From: a virus
Strand: one strand, 5' to 3'
Virus record (IMG/VR): IMGVR_UViG_3300042483_000529
Coordinates: 1-64,000 of that record
DNA: 64,000 nt
Shown here one piece after another: positions 21,924 through 28,408 of this stretch. The notes under the pieces were generated by a model, which saw only the letters and a list, made by a program, of their open reading frames with translations, did not search any database and was not told the origin of the DNA. Position 1 is the stretch's first letter, and the number at the start of each line of letters is the position of its first letter. The position numbers and the translations under genes are program-made.

Positions 21924-22151
21924 GTGAAGTTTGTAATTAGGAGAGCAGTCTTAGGGTTGGTGGCTTTGCCAGTAATCGCTGGGACTTATGTTTTTATGTT
22001 TGTATTGCTAGGTTCGCTAAACAATACTTTATGGGGACTAACCCTAGATGAAGTTTGGAATAACGGACTTTTGATTGGTTCGGTTAGTGCGGTTGCTTTC
22101 GCTTTCGCAACTCAGATTGACAAGCTAATTGCTAGATTGGTTGGTGAATAA
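21924..22151 (+). CDS. Two-span membrane protein (GTG start)
   Basis: 75 residues from GTG 21924; a TTG at 21882 is an alternative. Two hydrophobic spans at about 8-30 and 47-62 with a short connecting loop (LNNTLWGLTLDEVWNNG). The stop overlaps the next start (TAATG). Function unknown. Confidence 0.55.
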   Translation: MKFVIRRAVLGLVALPVIAGTYVFMFVLLGSLNNTLWGLTLDEVWNNGLLIGSVSAVAFAFATQIDKLIARLVGE

Positions 22152-22285
22152 TGACTATCATTGTAATCAACCTAGACGGCTCAAGAACGCCTTACGGCTA
22201 TTCGGCTCACTCATCAGACATCACCGATTACTATGACCGCCTAGTTGCGGAAAATAGAATCACCGCCTATGAGGTGATTTCCTAA
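22151..22285 (+). CDS. Tiny hypothetical protein
   Basis: 44 residues between two TAATG-type junctions, so it is held in an unbroken coupled string. Beta strand (TIIVINL) then polar helix and strand. No motif recognised. Confidence 0.5.
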   Translation: MTIIVINLDGSRTPYGYSAHSSDITDYYDRLVAENRITAYEVIS

Positions 22286-22431
22286 TGGGAGATTTTATTC
22301 TATTAGCGTTTGCTATCGGACTTATCTTTGGTGGCTTTACTCTTATGTTTTACAGTTTACTAACTGTAAAAAGAGATAACTACCGACCGAAGCATACACG
22401 CTCAACATACCTGCCCAACAGGAAAAGATAG
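22285..22431 (+). CDS. Single-span membrane protein
   Basis: 48 residues: hydrophobic span at about 3-27, then a strongly basic tail (KRDNYRPKHTRSTYLPNRKR). Start overlaps the previous stop. Last gene of the cassette, ahead of a terminator. Function unknown. Confidence 0.55.
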   Translation: MGDFILLAFAIGLIFGGFTLMFYSLLTVKRDNYRPKHTRSTYLPNRKR

Positions 22432-22451
22432 TTCCCCCAACTATCGGAAAG

Positions 22452-22484
22452 CCCTCGCCTTTGTGCGGGGGTTTTCTTTTTTCT
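22452..22484 (+). terminator. Rho-independent terminator
   Basis: CCCTCGC (22452-22458) pairs with GCGGGGG (22465-22471, one G-U), then TTTTCTTTTTTC. Confidence 0.8.
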
Positions 22485-22508
22485 GTTTTTTTTTTCTGAC
22501 GAGAGCTG

Positions 22509-22569
22509 GTATCCACTTTTTGATGGAAGTTTTTTCGGCTTCCGTTTTGTCGGGCATTTATGCTAGTGT
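22509..22569 (+). promoter_or_regulatory. GTATCC element copy 12 and promoter
   Basis: The motif with TGA ending starts at 22509. TCCGTT, 17-nt spacer beginning TTGTCGG and ending TGC, TAGTGT (22564-22569). Distance 55 bp. Confidence 0.68.
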
Positions 22570-22597
22570 TAGAGCTACCAATTAGAAAGGTTATCAA

Positions 22598-22765
22598 ATG
22601 GGAAAGTTAGTTGCAGAGCTAGGAACAAAAAAAGTCTTATCTCTAGTTGAAGGCGAAACAACAGTTTCGGCTTACTTACTCACGGAGAGTGAAGAGTTTC
22701 TTGCTGTCCTAAAGAGTGCCGACAGTCTAGAGCAGGTTCTAGATTGGGTAGAAGAAAACTACTAG
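22598..22765 (+). CDS. Small hypothetical protein
   Basis: 55 residues, alpha/beta, acidic (pattern SAYLLTESEEFLAVLKSADS, then a Trp helix). ATTAGAAAGG upstream is a weak ribosome binding site. Followed 11 nt later by a larger gene. Function unknown. Confidence 0.55.
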   Translation: MGKLVAELGTKKVLSLVEGETTVSAYLLTESEEFLAVLKSADSLEQVLDWVEENY

Positions 22766-22776
22766 GAAGGTAGAAA

Positions 22777-23127
22777 ATGAAATTAGCTCTAAAGATAACG
22801 CCAGATGGCGTAGCAACTGAAATTGACATAGCCACGGACGAATTGAAGAAACTACAAGACGCGGTTGATGGTCTAATTCAACCCGTTGATTTTGAGTTCG
22901 GCTCTAGGTATTTGACAATGTGGGTGAATGAAGAAGGACTACTTAGAAACGATTTGGAAATGAATCCTGTCGCCTTTCTGTTTTACTCTTCACCGATAAT
23001 GGGAAACATTATCATAACTGGCGCGCCAGATGAAGATGGCGAAACAACAAGCCTAGACAGCGCGACAGAGTTAGATGTTCTAAAAAGGATTTGTGAAAAG
23101 TTCCTAAGTTCTGTTGAACAAGTCTAA
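22777..23127 (+). CDS. Hypothetical protein
   Basis: 116 residues with GGAAGG before ATG. N-terminal alpha/beta part (KLALKITPDGVATEIDI, then a helix KKLQDAVDGLI), central strands and an acidic C-terminal helix. Resembles small phage proteins of unknown function; no motif seen. A terminator follows. Confidence 0.62.
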   Translation: MKLALKITPDGVATEIDIATDELKKLQDAVDGLIQPVDFEFGSRYLTMWVNEEGLLRNDLEMNPVAFLFYSSPIMGNIIITGAPDEDGETTSLDSATELDVLKRICEKFLSSVEQV

Positions 23128-23144
23128 ATAAAAAACTAAAGCAA

Positions 23145-23174
23145 CCCCGCCTTTGCGCGGGGTTTCTTTTTATC
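23145..23174 (+). terminator. Rho-independent terminator
   Basis: CCCCGC (23145-23150) pairs with GCGGGG (23157-23162), followed by TTTCTTTTTAT. Confidence 0.85.
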
Positions 23175-23200
23175 TTCCGTAAAAAGTCTGCCGTCAACTG

Positions 23201-23262
23201 GTATCCACTTTTTGATGCCTCTCTTAGTTGCGGTTGCTTTTTTCTTGCGTTTGTGTTATCTT
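23201..23262 (+). promoter_or_regulatory. GTATCC element copy 13 and promoter
   Basis: The motif with TGA ending starts at 23201. TTGCTT (23234-23239), 17-nt spacer, TATCTT (23257-23262). Distance 56 bp. Drives the subtilisin-like gene. Confidence 0.7.
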
Positions 23263-23299
23263 GATTTGGCTTATAGCAACACTTAGTAGAAAGAGAAAA

Positions 23300-24238
23300 A
23301 TGAAAAGACAAATTAGTATCGCGCTCGCGGTGGCATTGCTTGCCGTTGGGACTACCCCCGCTAGCGCTGGAGTTCAAGGTGAAGTTAGTTCTTGGGGTCT
23401 AGATAGAGTAGACCAAACAGCGGGAACAGCAACACTAGATAGAAGCTACAAATACCCCGACAGCGCTGGCGCTGGAGTTCGCGTGTATGTTTTAGACACG
23501 GGAGTTCTTGGAACGCTACCTGGTTTCGGCGGGAGAGTTCTTACAGGGTTTGACACTCTCGCGGGACTTAGAACGCCACATCAGGCTAATCTTGACTGTA
23601 ATGGTCATGGAACAGCCGTAGCTGGAATCATTGCTAGCGCGACTTATGGAGTAGCTAAGAGCGCAACCATTGTGCCAGTTCGCGTTGCGGACTGTAAAGG
23701 TGGAATAGTTCCTGCCAACATTGTCAAGGGAATTGACTGGATAATCAAGAATCACCCGCGCGGTACCCCTGCCGTTGTGAATCTAAGTATCGCGGTTGGT
23801 AAGACTAAGTTGGTTGATGACGCGATTACAAAACTCTACGGGATTGGTATAGTTTCAGTAGTTTCCGCTGGTAATCAAAACATAGACGCTTGTCGTCTAA
23901 GCCCCGCGGGAGCAACATACGCCCTTACCGTTGGGTCTATAAACATGAACGACCAAAGAACAAATACTTCTAACTTTGGCGAGTGTGTTTCTATGTACGC
24001 CCCTGGTGGTTTGATTACTACCGAGGGAACAAATGGTTTGCCCTCAACAAGAAGCGGAACATCTTTTTCCGCGCCTCATGTTGCTGGAGCAATAGCCTTG
24101 TATCTTTCAAGCAACCCTAAGGCAGACGCCCCCGCGACTGTTTGGGAGATTACAAGAAATGGTTTGAGTGGAGCTGTTGCTGACGCTAAGAGCGTTAGAG
24201 GCAATGTTCTACTCAACACCGCCTTTCTAAACAAGTAA
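23300..24238 (+). CDS. Secreted subtilisin-like serine protease (S8)
   Basis: 312 residues from ATG 23300 behind AGAAAGAG. Residues 1-23 are a signal peptide (MKRQ, hydrophobic core, ASA cleavage site). The catalytic triad is intact: Asp66 in VLDTG, His103 in NGHGTAVAG, Ser255 in SGTSFSAPH, with oxyanion Asn192 in SAGN. The mature start (SSWGLDRVDQ) follows almost directly, so the usual I9 propeptide appears absent. Subtilases of the proteinase K branch degrade extracellular protein; export from a phage-infected cell is unusual. It is alone in its GTATCC cassette. Confidence 0.92.
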   Translation: MKRQISIALAVALLAVGTTPASAGVQGEVSSWGLDRVDQTAGTATLDRSYKYPDSAGAGVRVYVLDTGVLGTLPGFGGRVLTGFDTLAGLRTPHQANLDCNGHGTAVAGIIASATYGVAKSATIVPVRVADCKGGIVPANIVKGIDWIIKNHPRGTPAVVNLSIAVGKTKLVDDAITKLYGIGIVSVVSAGNQNIDACRLSPAGATYALTVGSINMNDQRTNTSNFGECVSMYAPGGLITTEGTNGLPSTRSGTSFSAPHVAGAIALYLSSNPKADAPATVWEITRNGLSGAVADAKSVRGNVLLNTAFLNK

Positions 24239-24251
24239 GCAATAAGCAAAG

Positions 24252-24284
24252 ACCCCCTGCCGTAATTGGCGGGGGGTTTTTTGC
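24252..24284 (+). terminator. Rho-independent terminator
   Basis: ACCCCCTGCC (24252-24261) pairs with GGCGGGGGGT (24268-24277), followed by TTTTTGC. Confidence 0.88.
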
Positions 24285-24297
24285 TAGCTGAAGGCGT

Positions 24298-24368
24298 GTA
24301 TCCACTTTTTGACCTGTTGAAAAAACTTTTGCGGAATTGCTTGTTTTATCGGATTAGTATGCTATGAT
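24298..24368 (+). promoter_or_regulatory. GTATCC element copy 14 and promoter
   Basis: The motif with TGA ending starts at 24298. The spacer begins TTATCGG and ends TGC; -10 TATGAT is at 24363-24368. Distance 65 bp. A small hairpin ATCATC-AAAA-GATGAT (24375-24390) lies just after the start site. Confidence 0.68.
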
Positions 24369-24431
24369 GATTACATCATCAAAAGATGATAATCCAAGCA
24401 ACAAAAGCAACACCTAACAAAGGGGAATAAG

Positions 24432-24773
24432 TTGACAACATCAACAACAACCGCAACAACAACCGCAACCAAGGCAACAAAAGTTGTTCTAGGACAAGTT
24501 CGGGAATTGACTGAGGTTAGGGCAGAAATTGCCAGACTGGAAAAACTAAAGTTGGCTCTCACCGCTGAAATTGAAAAGGCTTTTGAGGTTGACAAAGAAG
24601 CAAAGACCTCACGCTTTTCAACCCTTACTCACAATGCCATAGAGTTCGCAAGAATTGACTGGAGAAGCCGTAAGGGTATTGACTCAGAGAAGTTAGCCCT
24701 AGAGTTTCCTGAAGCGTTTGAGGCTTGCCAGAAGCCAACTGTTTACTCAGTAATAGTTTCCTTGTTCAAGTAA
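24432..24773 (+). CDS. Coiled-coil protein, paralogue of the 16686 gene (TTG start)
   Basis: 113 residues from TTG 24432 behind AAAGGGGAAT. Thr-rich N-terminus, coiled coil (LTEVRAEIARLEKLKLALTA), then FSTLTHNAIEFARID, and DSEKLALEFPEAFEACQ. The same modules in the same order occur in the protein at 16686. Function unknown; the repeated retention of two copies suggests a dose- or target-specific role. Confidence 0.7.
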   Translation: MTTSTTTATTTATKATKVVLGQVRELTEVRAEIARLEKLKLALTAEIEKAFEVDKEAKTSRFSTLTHNAIEFARIDWRSRKGIDSEKLALEFPEAFEACQKPTVYSVIVSLFK

Positions 24774-24784
24774 AAGGGAGAGAG

Positions 24785-24818
24785 AAGCCCCCGCCGAAAG
24801 GTTGGGGGCTTTTCTTTT
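24785..24818 (+). terminator. Rho-independent terminator
   Basis: AAGCCCCCGCC-GAAA-GGTTGGGGGCTT (24785-24811) followed by TTCTTTTGCC. Confidence 0.88.
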
Positions 24819-24848
24819 GCCAAAAAGTTTTACGGCGACTCGCGGGCT

Positions 24849-24925
24849 GTATCCACTTTTTGATTAGTCTTCCAGGTGTATCACGGGCTTAGGCTTTTTG
24901 TCTGTGGCAAATAGTATGCTAATGA
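24849..24925 (+). promoter_or_regulatory. GTATCC element copy 15 and promoter
   Basis: The motif with TGA ending starts at 24849, with a partial GTGTATCAC copy about 28 bp on. TTGTCT, 16-nt spacer ending TGC, TAATGA (24920-24925). Distance 71 bp. Rightmost copy. Confidence 0.6.
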
Positions 24926-24976
24926 TTACTAGCCAATTGGTTAGTAGTTGGGCAACAATTATTAGTTTGGAGAATC

Positions 24977-25180
24977 ATGAACATTAGTTCAGATACAAGG
25001 TCAACGCAAGAGTTGACTGTTGCGCTTATGGCACTAAACACTACAACCCTTATTCCAACTGGATACGGGGTATCTCAGGACTGTGCAACAGCTATTGAGT
25101 TCTTGAAGCAACGCTCAGAACAGATGGCTAATGTTGCTAAGGAAATTGAGAAGCTACTAGGGGGAGTTCACCGTGGCTAA
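24977..25180 (+). CDS. Small hypothetical protein
   Basis: 67 residues, helical, with TTGGAG before ATG. Central TTTLIPTGYGVSQDCATAIEF and a C-terminal helix. It overlaps the next start by 8 nt. First gene of the last GTATCC cassette. Function unknown. Confidence 0.55.
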   Translation: MNISSDTRSTQELTVALMALNTTTLIPTGYGVSQDCATAIEFLKQRSEQMANVAKEIEKLLGGVHRG

Positions 25181-25412
25181 GTTTGTAATCACTAATGGCA
25201 GAGTTGGTAATGACAACGGTAATCAGCAATTTGTAGAACACGCCTATTATCACCCTATGGGCAGGAAAGCCCTATTGAACAAGATTCAAGACCTAGCTAA
25301 TAGAAGCGGATTAGAGTCTTGGGCAGAGCTATACACGGAATGGAAAGATGAGAATAGGACTGGCAAAACACCGAATCGAATCTTCCCTAGAAAGCCGTAT
25401 TCAACTTACTAA
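25173..25412 (+). CDS. Hypothetical protein (GTG start)
   Basis: 79 residues from GTG 25173 behind GGGGGAG. Polar alpha/beta protein with a basic C-terminus (GKTPNRIFPRKPYSTY). It ends the cassette region; a terminator and a long non-coding stretch follow. Function unknown. Confidence 0.58.
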   Translation: MAKFVITNGRVGNDNGNQQFVEHAYYHPMGRKALLNKIQDLANRSGLESWAELYTEWKDENRTGKTPNRIFPRKPYSTY

Positions 25413-25433
25413 CTAGATACCTCAGTAAGTAAT

Positions 25434-25465
25434 GACCCCCTAGCTATACGGTTGGGGGGTCTTTG
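25434..25465 (+). terminator. Rho-independent terminator
   Basis: GACCCCC (25434-25440) pairs with GGGGGTC (25455-25461), then TTTGC. Loop about 14 nt. Confidence 0.75.
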
Positions 25466-26150
25466 CTATGCGGTATGCGGTTGAATAGTTTGGATTCATG
25501 AATGCTTGATCATGCGGATAGCAAAAACAATTATTGAATTAGTTTTTTGATAGATCAGGTTGACCCCCCCATGAAATAAGCCAAAAATAATTAGCGGGCG
25601 GGCGGGCATACCCCCCTCAGAAACTTATAGTTAGTAATAAACTTACTTAGGTCTTTTCTAGTTCTTTCAGCTAGCCCTCATAGACGCCCCCCTGTAAGCC
25701 TCACTAGAAAGACACCCAACTTGGACAGCTAATGCTAGACGCCCCCTCAGAGTAGTAGTCATAGATTCTAAAGTCATGACCCCCTAAGAAAGACAACCTT
25801 GTCTTGTAAAGTTCTTAGTAATCTAGTATCCTTGACAATAGATAGTAATTTTTATTTTTCTAGCTTGAAGCAAGGACTAATTTTTATAAAGAACAATTTT
25901 GTATGGCGTATTCAACAAGAATTGTTTTTGGAAGACCCCTTCACTTTTAGGAAACAATTTTGAAGTCCTTCAATTTCATACGGCTACCCTCTCACCCGTC
26001 AAAAGCAGTAGACGCTAAGGTACTAATTCTTCCGTTACGGACACCCCCCTCTTTTTAAAAAACGCAATTACCCCCTGCCCCAAAACGACAAAAAATCCGG
26101 AAAAAATTTTTCAAAAAAATTCGTCCAATAGCCCGATATCTACATAGTGC
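25466..26150. other. C-tract-rich non-coding region
   Basis: About 690 bp with no credible gene. The + strand carries a C-tract, often preceded by GA or GACG, at about 25564, 25611, 25687, 25741, 25780, 25936, 26043 and 26071. A GGGCGGGCGGGC block lies at about 25595. The right end is very A/T-rich, with GGAAAAAATTTTTC at about 26100. Such an asymmetric, partly AT-rich stretch could hold a replication origin or packaging signal. No promoter is clear until 26151. Confidence 0.5.
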
Positions 26151-26163
26151 TAAAATGTACCTT

Positions 26164-26673
26164 ATGCCCCGTAGAACAGCGCGAAGTCAGCCGCTACCCC
26201 CAGCCGAAGTTGAGTACCTAAACTCGCTTACAATAAACGCCCTTATCCCGAGAGTCAACGCACTGTATAACGCAGGGTGGGCGCTTCAAGCCATCGGGGA
26301 ATGCCTATCCCCTAGACGCCCTAGATCCACGGTTCGCAGCTGGGTAGTTAAGTCTGCTGAGCTTGGGGCCCAAGAAGCAGTAGACGCCCCTACCCTCCCA
26401 TCTCCTGTACATAAAACAGCAGCCGATGGGTATCAGAAACGCCGCCCTACATCTCCAGGTATCCCTGAGGACACTTTTGACGAGATTAGGTCCTTAGCGC
26501 CCCTAGCACGCTCCTACAGGGCCAAAATGGCCCAAACTAGCTCTGCGGCCGTAGCAAACCGCAGATTGACTGATATTTGCGCCAAATTGCACGAAAATGG
26601 CGTAGGAATAAGGGAATTAGCCGAGGCAGCAGGAGTAACATACCGCGCTATGTACAAGAGAATTAAGCTTTAA
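26164..26673 (+). CDS. HTH DNA-binding protein
   Basis: 169 residues from ATG 26164, chosen over 26155 because TGC-TAAAAT (26151-26156) ends 7 nt before it, the leaderless geometry. The N-terminal part has a helix pair (NAGWALQAIGECLSPRRPRSTVRSWV), and the C-terminal end (GVGIRELAEAAGVTYRAMYKRI) is a clear helix-turn-helix. It borders the C-tract region and might bind there, as a replication initiator or regulator; this is inference. Confidence 0.7.
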   Translation: MPRRTARSQPLPPAEVEYLNSLTINALIPRVNALYNAGWALQAIGECLSPRRPRSTVRSWVVKSAELGAQEAVDAPTLPSPVHKTAADGYQKRRPTSPGIPEDTFDEIRSLAPLARSYRAKMAQTSSAAVANRRLTDICAKLHENGVGIRELAEAAGVTYRAMYKRIKL

Positions 26674-26680
26674 TCTCGAT

Positions 26681-26709
26681 TTGACATCCTAAATCCGACA
26701 CAATAGGGT
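26681..26709 (+). promoter_or_regulatory. Sigma70-like promoter
   Basis: TTGACA (26681-26686), 17-nt spacer, TAGGGT (26704-26709). A GGTAAAAT box at 26719-26726, like the late-gene element, follows. Confidence 0.55.
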
Positions 26710-26772
26710 TTTTGACGTGGTAAAATATTAACCGGAGAGCACGTTCTTTCAATAAAAGGAAGGATGTGCTTT

Positions 26773-26801
26773 TTGGCATCTCTGGACATTTTGTGTTAGA
26801 G
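26773..26801 (+). promoter_or_regulatory. Second promoter before the NlpC/P60 gene
   Basis: TTGGCA (26773-26778), 17-nt spacer, TTAGAG (26796-26801). It would give a leader of about 85 nt. Confidence 0.5.
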
Positions 26802-26848
26802 TGCAACCCACAACTGAATATGGAAAGAAAACCAAATAGAACACTAAA

Positions 26849-26888
26849 CGACCGAGTACTAAAGTATTCACTTCTGAAAGGTAGGTCG
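26849..26888 (+). promoter_or_regulatory. Leader hairpin enclosing the ribosome binding site
   Basis: CGACC (26849-26853) pairs with GGTCG (26884-26888), and GAGTAC with GTATTC (26854-26859 with 26864-26869). The AAAGG ribosome binding site lies inside the fold, 4 nt from ATG on its 3' side. It could control translation of the hydrolase. Confidence 0.4.
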
Positions 26889-26892
26889 CTAA

Positions 26893-27645
26893 ATGCATAA
26901 GAGGTTCATTTCAATAAGTGCGATAGCACTAGTAATGACTGGCTCCACCGCAGCGTTCGGACAGATGTTAGAGTCCACCACCGCTGCGTCAGAACAAACA
27001 TTAGTAACACAAGTAACAAAACCGGCTGAAATAATTGATTCTCCTGTACAAAAGGTAGAAATTGTTTCCGGCCCTGCTGTATCACCCGAGATTGCTGCGG
27101 GCCCTGTCCTAAAGTCAAGCGCACCGATCATTGGGTCGTACGACTGGATGGCCCAGGAAAAAGCTGCAAAAGAAGCTCTCATGTCTGATGCTGAAAAAGT
27201 GCAAGCAGAACTAGAGGCAGAAATTGCTCGGCTAGAAAAAATCGCCTCTGACACCAAAGCCCTAAACGAGGCTCTTGTCTTGGTTAAAAAACAAATTGGC
27301 ATCACCCCTTGGGTTTTTCAGGGGTCAAGCCCCCGCGCCTGGGACTGCTCGGGTCTTGTAAAATGGACCTACGCCCAGCTTGGGATAGACCTGTATCACA
27401 GTGCCACATGGCAAAGATACTGGGGCGAGATTGTAGCCGAACCTAAAATTGGAGACCTAGTGTCTTTCAATTACAAAAACTACTCAAGCGCCTACCATAT
27501 TGGGATCTACGTTGGTCCTGATGAGATGATCCACGCTGGCGGTAAGCCAGGAGATAGGGCCGAAATAATCTCTATCAGCGAATGGGCAAAAGACAATTCG
27601 AATAGTGAAGTCATCTACACCCGACTAATTGAAACTAACAACTAG
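26893..27645 (+). CDS. Secreted NlpC/P60 peptidoglycan endopeptidase
   Basis: 250 residues. Residues 1-24 are a signal peptide (MHKR, hydrophobic core, AFGQ). Residues 85-135 are a coiled coil. The C-terminal domain has the NlpC/P60 catalytic set: Cys152 in WDCSGL, His202 in YHIGIYVG and His214 in MIHAGG. Such enzymes cut D-Glu/meso-DAP-type bonds in peptidoglycan stems. It is separate from the endolysin and has its own leader, so a role in envelope remodelling during infection, or secreted lysis, is possible. Confidence 0.9.
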   Translation: MHKRFISISAIALVMTGSTAAFGQMLESTTAASEQTLVTQVTKPAEIIDSPVQKVEIVSGPAVSPEIAAGPVLKSSAPIIGSYDWMAQEKAAKEALMSDAEKVQAELEAEIARLEKIASDTKALNEALVLVKKQIGITPWVFQGSSPRAWDCSGLVKWTYAQLGIDLYHSATWQRYWGEIVAEPKIGDLVSFNYKNYSSAYHIGIYVGPDEMIHAGGKPGDRAEIISISEWAKDNSNSEVIYTRLIETNN

Positions 27646-27658
27646 TTAGGACGAGAGG

Positions 27659-27684
27659 CCCCTCCTTCGGGAGGGGTTTTTCTC
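27659..27684 (+). terminator. Rho-independent terminator
   Basis: CCCCTCC-TTCG-GGAGGGG (27659-27676) followed by TTTTTCTC. Confidence 0.92.
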
Positions 27685-27696
27685 TTTAAATTTGAC

Positions 27697-27725
27697 TTGA
27701 CAAACAAAATCATATACATTAGTGT
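27697..27725 (+). promoter_or_regulatory. Sigma70-like promoter
   Basis: TTGACA (27697-27702), 17-nt spacer, TAGTGT (27720-27725). Drives the small membrane protein gene at 27763. Confidence 0.75.
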
Positions 27726-27762
27726 TTAGTCAAGCATCACCCAAATAGAGAAAAGAGACAAA

Positions 27763-28020
27763 ATGAAGAACATATACAAAAGCATTGTTATCGCAGTTGT
27801 TTTTGGAAACATTATTGCGTTCCCGGTAGTTGCCTACACATTCCCGTGGGACACATACCTGATTGATCCAACCCCCTACTACATTATTCAGTCAGAGTCG
27901 CTAGGTTTTTTGATTGCGGCATGTATTTTTGTCTACGAATGGGTTAAGTACGGCGAGAAGCCAAACTTTCTTAAACTTAAGTTAAAGCCTCGTACGCCTA
28001 AGCAGAAAACTACAAAATAG
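27763..28020 (+). CDS. Two-span membrane protein
   Basis: 85 residues: hydrophobic segments at about 6-26 and 46-61, with a basic Lys/Pro tail (KLKLKPRTPKQKTTK). AGAAAAGAG lies before ATG. First of four consecutive membrane proteins. Function unknown. Confidence 0.6.
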   Translation: MKNIYKSIVIAVVFGNIIAFPVVAYTFPWDTYLIDPTPYYIIQSESLGFLIAACIFVYEWVKYGEKPNFLKLKLKPRTPKQKTTK

Positions 28021-28027
28021 TCCTGCC

Positions 28028-28056
28028 TTGCGCATACGACTAGATTGTGATAGTAT
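28028..28056 (+). promoter_or_regulatory. Leaderless promoter
   Basis: TTGCGC (28028-28033), 17-nt spacer, TAGTAT (28051-28056); ATG 28063 follows after 6 nt without a ribosome binding site. Confidence 0.7.
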
Positions 28057-28062
28057 AAAGCC

Positions 28063-28239
28063 ATGAACTTAGACAACACTCTCGCTTGGGTAGTACTTCT
28101 AGCAGTAATTGCTATTCTCTACTACCCGGTAGCTAAAAGAATCTACAGAAGATGGAGACGGGCGCGTTTTCTAAAACAAGACCCGGCTCCACTCTTAGGT
28201 GTTGTATTTCCACCATCAGATAAGAAAGATGAATACTAA
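28063..28239 (+). CDS. Single-span membrane protein
   Basis: 58 residues with a hydrophobic span at about 7-24 and a basic RRWRRAR stretch, placing the C-terminus inside the cell. Leaderless start. Next gene starts at the base after the stop. Function unknown. Confidence 0.55.
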   Translation: MNLDNTLAWVVLLAVIAILYYPVAKRIYRRWRRARFLKQDPAPLLGVVFPPSDKKDEY

Positions 28240-28404
28240 ATGCGTCTATTACTAGCGCTACGAGAAATCAACTGGCTCGCGGTAATTGCCCTGCTTGCAG
28301 CAATAGCTGCGGTTATCATTACCTACACAACTAACCCACCGCTTACAGGTCCAACGCTTGCACTAGCTGCAATCGCCCTAGCTAAGCTGTCCGAGAAAGA
28401 TTAA
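28240..28404 (+). CDS. Small membrane protein
   Basis: 54 residues with hydrophobic stretches at about 10-29 and 38-49 separated by a TNPPLTGP loop. It begins directly after the upstream stop (TAAATG). Function unknown. Confidence 0.55.
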   Translation: MRLLLALREINWLAVIALLAAIAAVIITYTTNPPLTGPTLALAAIALAKLSEKD

Positions 28405-28408
28405 AATA

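Noticed and set aside
21745-21927. Open frame of 60 codons downstream of the 21439 gene
   Set aside because: It begins at a terminator stem and spans GTATCC copy 11 and its promoter.
11576-24863. CRISPR array reading of the GTATCC repeats
   Set aside because: Spacing is 0.4-4 kb with genes between copies, and repeats are only 12-15 nt.
5230-26821. 15-base repeat CCCACAACTGAATAT at 5230 and 26807
   Set aside because: A 15-mer match is expected about once by chance in 64 kb; flanks differ and no shared structure is clear.
26774-26892. Cyclic-di-AMP riboswitch before the NlpC/P60 gene
   Set aside because: Such switches often precede cell-wall hydrolases in actinobacteria, but the conserved core motifs were not found; only a simple hairpin is supported.
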